DNA from: Flavobacteriales bacterium
GTDB taxonomy: Bacteria; Bacteroidota; Bacteroidia; Flavobacteriales_D; Parvicellaceae
DNA: 64,000 nucleotides
Assembly (NCBI GenBank): GCA_025210295.1
Contig: JAOASC010000033.1
Location: 1 to 64,000 of the forward strand
Reading direction: 5' to 3'
The notes under the pieces are model-generated. The model was not told the DNA's origin. It did not search any database and saw nothing but the letters and a program-made list of their open reading frames with translations. A program made the position numbers and the translations under genes. The first letter of the stretch is position 1, and every line of letters starts with the position of its first letter. Positions 43,130-51,453 of this stretch are shown piece by piece.

Positions 43130-45148
43130 CTATTTTAGGTTTTCATGAGGAATTGCCTTTGTGATATTTTTGATGTTTGCTTTCATGATTGCAAAAGGAG
43201 TCATGATGTAGAGTTGTTCACCATCTAATATAAAATCAAAAGCGGTATGATTATCAAAGAAGTAATATGAAGTATTCCATAGTTCTTCTTCATCAATTGT
43301 TTTAAAATGAACTCCTGGAGCATCAGAAGTACTTACACCATGTCTAACTACCCAACTATCGTAAGTATTGTTCCAATATCTTCCAGCACTTCTGTTGTGG
43401 GTATAATTAAAATCTAAGCCATTATCCCCTGTTTCTTGTCCTTCATATTGATGTCGGAATACGCTACCTCTTTCATTGATTTCATACCCATAGTCATAAA
43501 TTTCGTGAACCATTGGTAACCCAAAATGATAGACTCCTTGAAGTTGAAAGTTATTGTCGTAATGATAAATAGCATTGGTTAATCGAATTTCAGCATCTTC
43601 AAGTGTCTTCCCAAAAATAAGGTATTCACCATTTTCTTGAGGATATACCTTAGCATCGTGAATACTGCCAAAATGTCGATTTTCATTAAGTGTTTTTATT
43701 GTTGAGAATACTTCTTCGTAAGAATTTGGTGTTGGATCTAATTCAAATAATGTCGCTCTACCATCCGAACCAAATAAAAAACGAGGAGTTCCCATAATTA
43801 CTTTAAGTTTATTGTCCTTTGTTTGATGAGCATTGTATATCAAATCTCCATATTCTTTTTTCCAGATGATTGTTTTATTGTGGTCTGTACACATCTCAAC
43901 ATTTCCTTTTACAATGTTGCTTCCTATGTGTTTATTGGATTCTACACTATTATAAGCCAAAATGAAATCCCCTTTCTCTTCATCAACAATAAATAAATGG
44001 ACTCTATCTGGATGAGAAACTAATTTATTAACATACCCTGTACCATCATAAGGATCGACGAGTTTTTCGATTAGCCTAGGCTCAGAGAACCCATTCGTTT
44101 CAGGATGATAAAGCTGAATGTAAATTCCTGCTCCTGAAGCAGAATAGTTGGGGTCAACTAAGGAGATAAAAGTATAAAGATAAAGCCTTGAATTGGAAAC
44201 TTCTTTGACATCTAAGAAAAATTTATCTCTTGTTTTATTCTCATTTTGAATATGTCCTATTTCATTCATCTCATGATCATAAATGATAATCATATCAATA
44301 CCACATAAAACATAACCAGTTGGTGTTTTTCTTAATGAATTAATACTAGCTCCACTATGTTGCGTAGCATAACCTGTTAAGGCATTAGCATAAGTAGGTT
44401 TTGCAGCATATTTTGCCTCAAAAGCAGTTTCCTTTGTAGAGCTTTGTAAAACCTTAGAATCAGCAGCATGTACATGAACTTTAAATCCATAATTTTTTAC
44501 AGTTCCAGTTTCTTTATCGATATCATCTGTTGTATAATTAGTAGCCCTTAAAAAATAATCATCAGACTTTAGAATCGCCATATTTTTAAAAGCACCTGCA
44601 TGATATTGAATGGTATCTAGCTTTCTGAAAGTATAAACTTTTTTAGGATCAGCTTCAGCTTTTTCAACAGGACCGTTTGACCAATAATTATGGATAGTAT
44701 AATCGTTTTGACTACTCTTCGAAAAACTATTGGTAATGGTTCCCACGACATCAATCTTATGAATAGCCAGCCAGTCTGAATCCTCTGGTCGCTTCACTTT
44801 TATAATTGTTTGTCCATCTATCAAATTTTCAATAGATTCAAATTTATGTGCGCCATGTTCTACTTCTTTTGCTCCTTCAATAACAATGTTATAACCAGAA
44901 TTAAACGTTTGTCCGTTTTTTTCTAAAGTTGTTGATGCTATTTGTGTTCCATCTTCCAACACTGTTTCAATAAGAATGACGAATAACTCTCCCGATTCTT
45001 TTTTCTTTTGATTCGTTTTTATGGTCACACTTTTTATCTCTTTTCCTATAACTGATCCTCCCATAATTGCTTGACCGAATAGGTTATAGGATAAGAGCAT
45101 TATGGCGATGAGAAGAAAGCCATTATTTTTATATTGTTGATACCACAT
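43130..45148 (-). CDS. Uncharacterised exported protein
   Basis: A 672-residue protein with a signal peptide (about 9-25, ending NLFGQ). The body is beta-rich with repeated short strands and acidic loops, compatible with a beta-propeller: GYVLCGIDMIIIYDHEMNEIGHI and RVHLFIVDEEKGDFILAYNSVESN are propeller-like blades. No catalytic motif or sorting tail is recognised. It is the last gene of the leftward run, 7 bp after the shorter LRR gene, so it may act with these surface proteins. Confidence 0.75.
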   Translation of the reverse strand: MWYQQYKNNGFLLIAIMLLSYNLFGQAIMGGSVIGKEIKSVTIKTNQKKKESGELFVILIETVLEDGTQIASTTLEKNGQTFNSGYNIVIEGAKEVEHGAHKFESIENLIDGQTIIKVKRPEDSDWLAIHKIDVVGTITNSFSKSSQNDYTIHNYWSNGPVEKAEADPKKVYTFRKLDTIQYHAGAFKNMAILKSDDYFLRATNYTTDDIDKETGTVKNYGFKVHVHAADSKVLQSSTKETAFEAKYAAKPTYANALTGYATQHSGASINSLRKTPTGYVLCGIDMIIIYDHEMNEIGHIQNENKTRDKFFLDVKEVSNSRLYLYTFISLVDPNYSASGAGIYIQLYHPETNGFSEPRLIEKLVDPYDGTGYVNKLVSHPDRVHLFIVDEEKGDFILAYNSVESNKHIGSNIVKGNVEMCTDHNKTIIWKKEYGDLIYNAHQTKDNKLKVIMGTPRFLFGSDGRATLFELDPTPNSYEEVFSTIKTLNENRHFGSIHDAKVYPQENGEYLIFGKTLEDAEIRLTNAIYHYDNNFQLQGVYHFGLPMVHEIYDYGYEINERGSVFRHQYEGQETGDNGLDFNYTHNRSAGRYWNNTYDSWVVRHGVSTSDAPGVHFKTIDEEELWNTSYYFFDNHTAFDFILDGEQLYIMTPFAIMKANIKNITKAIPHENLK

Positions 45149-45155
45149 GGTTTGG

Positions 45156-46805
45156 TTAACTTTTTATAAAACGAATATTAGTCACGTTTTCATCAGAAAT
45201 TACCTGAAGAATATAGGTTCCTTGTTTTAAGTCTGAAACAGCTATACTTTTAATTGATTGCTGTTGCGTAGTTTTAATTAATTTACCTGATAAATCCACA
45301 ATATTTAACGCTTTTATTGAAGTTTGATCTGTATCAATAAATAGCTCATTTTGAACAGGATTTGGATAAATAGTAAGCGTTGATAAAGCACTTTCTTTGA
45401 TTGCTACACCTTGGTTGGTTATTGTAATGGTAGTGCTTCCAGTAATACCTGAACCATCGTTAGCAGTTGCAATTACATCTACTGTTCCATTCCCCACAGC
45501 GGTTAATAATCCATTGGCATCAATGTTTGCACTACCAGTACCATTCATTACGCTCCAAGTATAGGTCCCGTCAGTAGCGTTTGTTGGCAATACGCTAGCT
45601 TCCATTTGTAATGTTCCTCCAGCAGTAGTGATTGTTGTAGCTCCATTTTGCCCTTGTACAGCAATTGATGTTACCAAAACGGCATTACAGTTTAAACTAA
45701 AACTAGCTGAAGCGTCTATGTTTGTCCAGTTGTTTGTTGAATAATTTACATCATCTACTTGAATACAAGTTAAATTAGGGTTAGAACTTGCATTAAAGTT
45801 ATTTCCAGTCTGATTACTGTTATTTCCATTAGCTATATTTAAATAGTGGAGATCGTTACTACTACACTGTAAAGAAACAAAACTCGTTAAGTTGGATAAA
45901 TCAAGGGTATCAATAGCGTTGCTAATGCAGCCTAATACAGTTAAAGCTGTATTATTACTTAAATCTAATTTTGTCAATTGATTATAATTGCAATTTAAAA
46001 TTTGCAATGCTGTATTTTGACTCAAATCAATAGAAGTTAATTGATTTCCTGCACAACTTAAAGTGGTAATATTCACAAATGCTTCGATACCAGTAAAATC
46101 AGAAATATTATTCATTGCACAGTTGATAACTCCTGTAAAAGCAGTAGCTTCTGTACATTCTATTTCAGTATTCCCATTAGTATTAATTGAAGAGTTATTG
46201 ACTAAATAGTTTTTAAAATTAACATCTGGGACGTGTACTGTACAAAGATTAGCACAGTTATCACTCCAATTGGCTGTTGCATCTTTTACCCAATTGGTAT
46301 TGGTAGTAGGATCAAAACCGTTATCGTGTTGTATACAAGTAAGGTTAGCGTTATCTTGTCCTCTCATAAAACTCATATTACTATTATTACCATTAGCAAC
46401 ATTTAAAGAGCTCAATTGATTATCGTTAGTAAAAAGTTGTGTTAATACAGTATTTGATGAGACATCTAGACTGGTTAGTTGGTTGTTTCTACAGCTAAGA
46501 ATCGTTAATGCAGTATTTGAAGAAACATCAAGACTGGTTAATTGATTGCCATTGCAATACAATTCTACTATAGAAGTAAATGCTTCTATTCCAGTAAGGT
46601 TAGATATACCTTGAAAAGGAACCGTAATTGCACCAGTATAAGCATTGGCTTCACTTACTTGAATTTCTGTATCACCATTGGTGTTGATGGCTGAGTTTCC
46701 AACCAAGTATGCCTTAAAATTAGCATCTGAAATGTTTACATTTTGTGCATTTATTACTGCTCCTATTGTCATGATAGTGAACAGTGATGTTATTATTTTT
46801 TTCAT
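45156..46805 (-). CDS. Secreted leucine-rich-repeat protein with Big_2 and sorting domain
   Basis: A 549-residue exported protein. Signal peptide about 1-20. Two LRR blocks (about 22-180 and 190-355) are each introduced by DANFKAYLVGNSAINTNGDT-like segments and contain repeats such as NQLTSLDVSSNTAL. A bacterial Ig-like Big_2 domain (TSIAVQGQNGATTITTAGGTL to ATANDGSGITGS, about 370-455) follows, and a type A type IX sorting domain (about 470-549, LTIYPNPVQNELFI, KQGTYILQVISDENVTNI) ends it. A close relative is the larger gene at 46817. Probably a surface adhesin or binding protein. Confidence 0.88.
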   Translation of the reverse strand: MKKIITSLFTIMTIGAVINAQNVNISDANFKAYLVGNSAINTNGDTEIQVSEANAYTGAITVPFQGISNLTGIEAFTSIVELYCNGNQLTSLDVSSNTALTILSCRNNQLTSLDVSSNTVLTQLFTNDNQLSSLNVANGNNSNMSFMRGQDNANLTCIQHDNGFDPTTNTNWVKDATANWSDNCANLCTVHVPDVNFKNYLVNNSSINTNGNTEIECTEATAFTGVINCAMNNISDFTGIEAFVNITTLSCAGNQLTSIDLSQNTALQILNCNYNQLTKLDLSNNTALTVLGCISNAIDTLDLSNLTSFVSLQCSSNDLHYLNIANGNNSNQTGNNFNASSNPNLTCIQVDDVNYSTNNWTNIDASASFSLNCNAVLVTSIAVQGQNGATTITTAGGTLQMEASVLPTNATDGTYTWSVMNGTGSANIDANGLLTAVGNGTVDVIATANDGSGITGSTTITITNQGVAIKESALSTLTIYPNPVQNELFIDTDQTSIKALNIVDLSGKLIKTTQQQSIKSIAVSDLKQGTYILQVISDENVTNIRFIKS

Positions 46806-46816
46806 AGAGAGTTAAT

Positions 46817-49800
46817 TTATTGTTTAATGAATTGAATGGTAGAAATGCCTTGTTCTGTTTCTACTTTTAGAAAGTATACTCCTTGTTTTAAAGTCGATAC
46901 CTCGATGTTTTTAATGTTTTGGTGTTGAATAGACTGAATTATCTTACCCGATAAGTCCATAAGTTGTAAGCGTGTTATCGGTAGTTGTTGGCTATCAATA
47001 AACAATAGGTCTACGACTGGATTAGGATAAACGGTAACAGCAGATAAAGTACTTTCTTTGATACCTACACCTTGGTTGGTTATTGTAATGGTAGCACTTC
47101 CTGTAACGCCAGAACCATCGTTAGCAGTTGCTATTACATCTACTGTGCCGTTTCCTATAGCTGTTAATAATCCATTGGCATCAATAGTTGCATTACCAGT
47201 ACCATTCGTTACGCTCCAAGTATAAGTTCCGTCAGTAGCATTTATAGGTAGTACATTGGCAATCATTTGTAAAGTTCCTCCATTGACGTTTATTGCTGTT
47301 GCGCCCCCTTGTCCTTGTACAGTAATAGATGTTACCATTACGGAAGGGTTACAGTTATCACTCCAATTGGCGGCTAGGTCTTTTAGCCAGTAACTATTTG
47401 TAGTTGGATCAAATCCCGCATCATGTTGTATACAAGTTAATGAAGGGTTATACTGTGCATACATATCACTTATACTACCATTATTTCCGTTGGCTACATT
47501 TAAAGAGGTTAATGAATTACTACTACAAAATAGCCAAGTTAACACAGGATTTTGGCTAATATCCATTACCGTGATATTATTATCACTACACCATAGTATA
47601 TCTAAATTTGAATTTTGACTAACATCTAATGCAGATAACAAATTATCTTGACATCGAAGTGTTGTTAATGCTATATTTTGAGAAACATCTAAACTAGTAA
47701 TAGTATTCCCTCCACACCATAAGACTTCTATATCTGTATTTTGAGTAAGGTCTAAATTAGAAAGCGAATTATCATGACAATAAACATCAATTAAAGCAAT
47801 GTTTTGAGTAATATTTAGACTATTTAAATTAGTATTAAAACAGTTCAATGTTTCTAAAGCAGTATTTTGACTAATATCTAAACTGTTGAGCGTATTATTT
47901 TGACAAAAAAGAGCTGTTATATTGACAAAAGCTTCAATTCCTGTAAGATCTGTAATATTTAGATTAGAGCAATCGATGGTTCCTGTAAAAGCACTTGCTT
48001 CACTACAATCTATTTCAGTATTTCCATTGGTGTTTATCGATGAGTTTCCAACTAAATAGGCTTTAAAATTAGCATCAGGAATATTTACATAGCAAAGTGG
48101 TGTACAAGAATTGCTATAGCTTGCTCCAGCATCTATTTGCCAATAAGTTGTTGTTGGTGTAAATCCATTATCGATTTGAACGCAAGTTAAATTGCTGTTG
48201 TTTAAGGCATCTAAAGCTAAGCTAGTAATGCTCCCCATGTTGGCATTATTTCCATTAGCAACATTCAGGTACTCTAAATTATTATTATTACAATTTAAGC
48301 TGACTAAATTTGAATTAGTTGATACATCTAAGCTGTTCAAGTTACAGTTTTGAACAGTAATAGCTGTAAGTTGTGAATTTTGAGAAAAATCTATGGTTTT
48401 AATTAATCCTGTACCCCCAATAGAAGTACTACCAGAGCAATAAAAATCTTGTAAAGCAACATTAGCTGTTAAATCTATACCAGTAAGCGTAGGCATATCT
48501 CCTAAATCTAGCGTATTAAGGTTGGTTGCACCTGAAAGATCTAATGTTGTGTAGTTATTGCTACCAGCGTATAAACTTTCTAAAGCAGTATTCGTTCCAA
48601 TAATTAAATTAGAGATGTTGTTGACATTACAACTGATGGTTTCTAAATTGTTATTGGCACTTAAATCTAAACTAGTAAGTTGATTGCCTTGGATTTGTAA
48701 GGCTGTAGCATTGATGAAAGCTTCAAGACCTGTTGCATCACTAATGTTTAAACTACCCAAGTTTAATGCACCAGTATACGCACTAGCTTCAGAACACTCT
48801 AAGAAGAAATTGTTGTTGGTATTTATAGTGTTATCATTGAGTAAAGTTTGTTTTAAGATCGCATCTGGAACAGAGACTTCACATACATAGGCTTTTACAT
48901 TAGCTCTTAAACTATTTCCCTCCATATAATTAACATAGGGAACACCATCGTCTACAACGATATTTTGAAAAGCCGAGTTAGCGGTTGAGAAATTTGGAGT
49001 GCCGACAGTTACCCAACTTGTCCCATCAAATTTCATAACGGTACTTTGTCCTCCTGATCCATAATCAGAGTTATTGCTATAAGCTACATAAAGAGTACCT
49101 GTATTATCGATTGTAATGGACTGATATTCTGCTTTATGAGATGAAAAACCTGCTGTTCCAACATCTACCCAACTGGTTCCATTAAATTGTCTAACAGTAG
49201 TTTTTTTCCCATTTCCCCAATCTCTATAGGCAACGTAAGGCGTACCATTATGTACAGCAATACTCTGATGATCTGCATTAGCAACTGATGCTGCTGCTGC
49301 ACCAACGTTTACCCAGCTTGTGCCATTAAATGTAAAAACGGTTGTAGCATCAGAAATATAAGCATTTAAACAAGTTACATAAGGTGTATTATTATCCATT
49401 GCCAAGCTAACGCCTGTAGCACCTCTTACGCCCGAAATTACTCCAGAACCTACATTTTGCCAAGCTACACCATCAAACTTCATAACTTTTAATTGATAAG
49501 GGGCACTAGAACTAGAACCTTTATATCTAAAAGCAACATAAGGGAAACCGTTATTGTCTAATTTAATATCAGGATGCTCTCCTAATGCACCACCAGAAAA
49601 CCCTGCTGAACCTACTGAGTTCCAAACGTTGTTAAAAGCATCGTATCTCATAACAGTTATCTTATTGTTGCTCCAATCTCTATAAGCAACATAAATATCT
49701 CCAGCATTAGAAATAGTCATGTCTACATCGCTAACACGTGCAGCCGAGAAACCAGGATTTCCTAAAATTTCCCAATTTGTACCATTATATTTTCTTACGG

Positions 49801-49996
49801 TAGCTCTAAATATAGTCCCTGATGTATTTTGTTCTGCGTAAGCGACGTACGGAACTCCATTGTGTATTTCCATACTTGGAGAAAGCGCTTGTCCATTAGA
49901 AAAAGGACCAGCTAAATCTAACCATTGCTGCGCGTTAACACTAAGGCTCGAATAATAAAAGAAAAGAGCCAAAAAAGAAATCATTGTATTTTTCAT
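46817..49996 (-). CDS. Large secreted protein with propeller-like repeats, LRRs, Big_2 and sorting domain
   Basis: A 1059-residue relative of the neighbour at 45156. After a signal peptide (about 1-22), about seven blade-like repeats (TPYVAYRDWGNGKKTTVRQFNGTSWVDVG and similar, residues about 22-365) resemble sialidase-type propeller blades. Two LRR blocks follow (about 370-620 and 630-880), then Big_2 (about 890-975) and a type IX sorting domain (about 985-1059). The Big_2 and tail are very close in sequence to those of the 549-residue protein, pointing to duplication. Gap to the next gene is 10 bp. Confidence 0.88.
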   Translation of the reverse strand: MKNTMISFLALFFYYSSLSVNAQQWLDLAGPFSNGQALSPSMEIHNGVPYVAYAEQNTSGTIFRATVRKYNGTNWEILGNPGFSAARVSDVDMTISNAGDIYVAYRDWSNNKITVMRYDAFNNVWNSVGSAGFSGGALGEHPDIKLDNNGFPYVAFRYKGSSSSAPYQLKVMKFDGVAWQNVGSGVISGVRGATGVSLAMDNNTPYVTCLNAYISDATTVFTFNGTSWVNVGAAAASVANADHQSIAVHNGTPYVAYRDWGNGKKTTVRQFNGTSWVDVGTAGFSSHKAEYQSITIDNTGTLYVAYSNNSDYGSGGQSTVMKFDGTSWVTVGTPNFSTANSAFQNIVVDDGVPYVNYMEGNSLRANVKAYVCEVSVPDAILKQTLLNDNTINTNNNFFLECSEASAYTGALNLGSLNISDATGLEAFINATALQIQGNQLTSLDLSANNNLETISCNVNNISNLIIGTNTALESLYAGSNNYTTLDLSGATNLNTLDLGDMPTLTGIDLTANVALQDFYCSGSTSIGGTGLIKTIDFSQNSQLTAITVQNCNLNSLDVSTNSNLVSLNCNNNNLEYLNVANGNNANMGSITSLALDALNNSNLTCVQIDNGFTPTTTYWQIDAGASYSNSCTPLCYVNIPDANFKAYLVGNSSINTNGNTEIDCSEASAFTGTIDCSNLNITDLTGIEAFVNITALFCQNNTLNSLDISQNTALETLNCFNTNLNSLNITQNIALIDVYCHDNSLSNLDLTQNTDIEVLWCGGNTITSLDVSQNIALTTLRCQDNLLSALDVSQNSNLDILWCSDNNITVMDISQNPVLTWLFCSSNSLTSLNVANGNNGSISDMYAQYNPSLTCIQHDAGFDPTTNSYWLKDLAANWSDNCNPSVMVTSITVQGQGGATAINVNGGTLQMIANVLPINATDGTYTWSVTNGTGNATIDANGLLTAIGNGTVDVIATANDGSGVTGSATITITNQGVGIKESTLSAVTVYPNPVVDLLFIDSQQLPITRLQLMDLSGKIIQSIQHQNIKNIEVSTLKQGVYFLKVETEQGISTIQFIKQ

Positions 49997-50006
49997 ATTT
50001 TTATCT

Positions 50007-51350
50007 TTATTGCTGTTTTAAAAATTGAATTGCATAGTCAATAGCATTGAATTCAACGCTATAATCGGGATGAACAACATCTATTGTCTCCGGATCACCG
50101 TCTGCGCCGATATCGTATGCAACACTGATCATTAAGTATAAGTTTGATGTTGGTAGATGAATAGGAATGGACTCGCCAAAATCATTTGTTTCTTCTCCTG
50201 TTGGCAAACCAATAATTGGCATAATGTGATAGGTAGATACAGCGTCTGCTAAAAAATTGGCACTTGAAAAGGTGCTAGGACCAATGAGCAAACAACTTTT
50301 TCCTTTAAAGTAATTTTTAGGTTTTTTAGTCTTTTTTGGTGGGTAAATATCCTCTTTGAGAATAGATCCATCGGCTTGTTTACAAATCAAATTAACCGAT
50401 CGTTTTCCAAAAGTTTCCATGTATGGTTTAGTCTGTAAAACCGCTTTTAATTGTGGGCTTATTTTCCAATGTCTTGTGCTAGATTGTCTATATTTTCCTC
50501 GGTGTACATAATTAATTAGGAGATCATTTAGAGAGGAATTTCCACCTGTATTATTTCTGATGTCAATGATTAGTCGATCAATGTTTTTTTGCCTTATTGT
50601 AGCAAAGGTCTCTTTTAAGAAAACCTTAAATTGTTGTAAATCTTCACAGCTGTTATAATAAATAATTCCTGTGTTGTTTTTCAAAATATCAAAAGTATAA
50701 TTGTTGGTTTGTTGAGCAAACCTCGAAAAGAGTGTTGAAAGGGTTGTGTTTTGCTGACTTGTTTCTTGAGTTCCATTGTTATAGGAAATAGTATATGGAG
50801 CTTTTATCCCTTTTAAATAGAGAAAAGCAGAAAAAAATGTTTTTTCCAGAAAGCGTTTTTTAAACGTATAATTTCCTCCATAACATTCCATTGCTTCTTT
50901 AACTAAAGTAGAAGCATCGTATCCATTAATTTTTGTAACAATTTGATCCTTTTCTGTATGAAGTTGGTAGGATTGATCAATAGTAAAAAGTTCACCTAAA
51001 AACTGCGGGGAAGTATTTTGTGTTTCATTAATGATATTCCACCATTCTATAGAGGTATGGGCATCATTTAGTGGGGCTACAGCCTGCATGGCATAGATTA
51101 CAAAATTTCCCAAGTCTATCTCTTTTCCATGGGTTTCTATTTTCTGTTTGATGTGGGCTATTTTCTGAAGATAATCAGTTTCTTTTATATGCAAAAAAGG
51201 ATTAAAGTGTGTGGTTTTTAGATGTTGGTGAATAACGTCAATTTCATCAAGGGCATTTTCAACAGTTATTGAGTTGGATGTTTGTGCATTTATAGCAATA
51301 AAAAATAATTGAATAAACAACAATGCTGTAAGAATTCTTTTTGCTAACAT
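50007..51350 (-). CDS. S41 family peptidase
   Basis: A 447-residue exported C-terminal-processing-type protease. Signal peptide about 1-22. The peptidase core has IDRLIIDIRNNTGGNSSLND (about 245-265) and KGKSCLLIGPSTFSSANFLADAV (about 350-372), where the Ser after TF is the likely nucleophile. A PDZ-like part is not clear. It precedes the LRR genes in the leftward run, so processing of a surface or periplasmic partner is possible, though not shown. Confidence 0.86.
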   Translation of the reverse strand: MLAKRILTALLFIQLFFIAINAQTSNSITVENALDEIDVIHQHLKTTHFNPFLHIKETDYLQKIAHIKQKIETHGKEIDLGNFVIYAMQAVAPLNDAHTSIEWWNIINETQNTSPQFLGELFTIDQSYQLHTEKDQIVTKINGYDASTLVKEAMECYGGNYTFKKRFLEKTFFSAFLYLKGIKAPYTISYNNGTQETSQQNTTLSTLFSRFAQQTNNYTFDILKNNTGIIYYNSCEDLQQFKVFLKETFATIRQKNIDRLIIDIRNNTGGNSSLNDLLINYVHRGKYRQSSTRHWKISPQLKAVLQTKPYMETFGKRSVNLICKQADGSILKEDIYPPKKTKKPKNYFKGKSCLLIGPSTFSSANFLADAVSTYHIMPIIGLPTGEETNDFGESIPIHLPTSNLYLMISVAYDIGADGDPETIDVVHPDYSVEFNAIDYAIQFLKQQ

Positions 51351-51453
51351 GGGCTAAAATTTATAACGTTAGCAATGATAAAGTATAATAATTACAAGAT
51401 TACAAATGCATTTGTGAATGACATTTTGAGTTTATGAGTTGTAAATTATAGAG

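Noticed and set aside
49735..49744. CACGTG-containing site inside the large LRR gene
   Set aside because: The bases around the core do not match the parS 16-mer.
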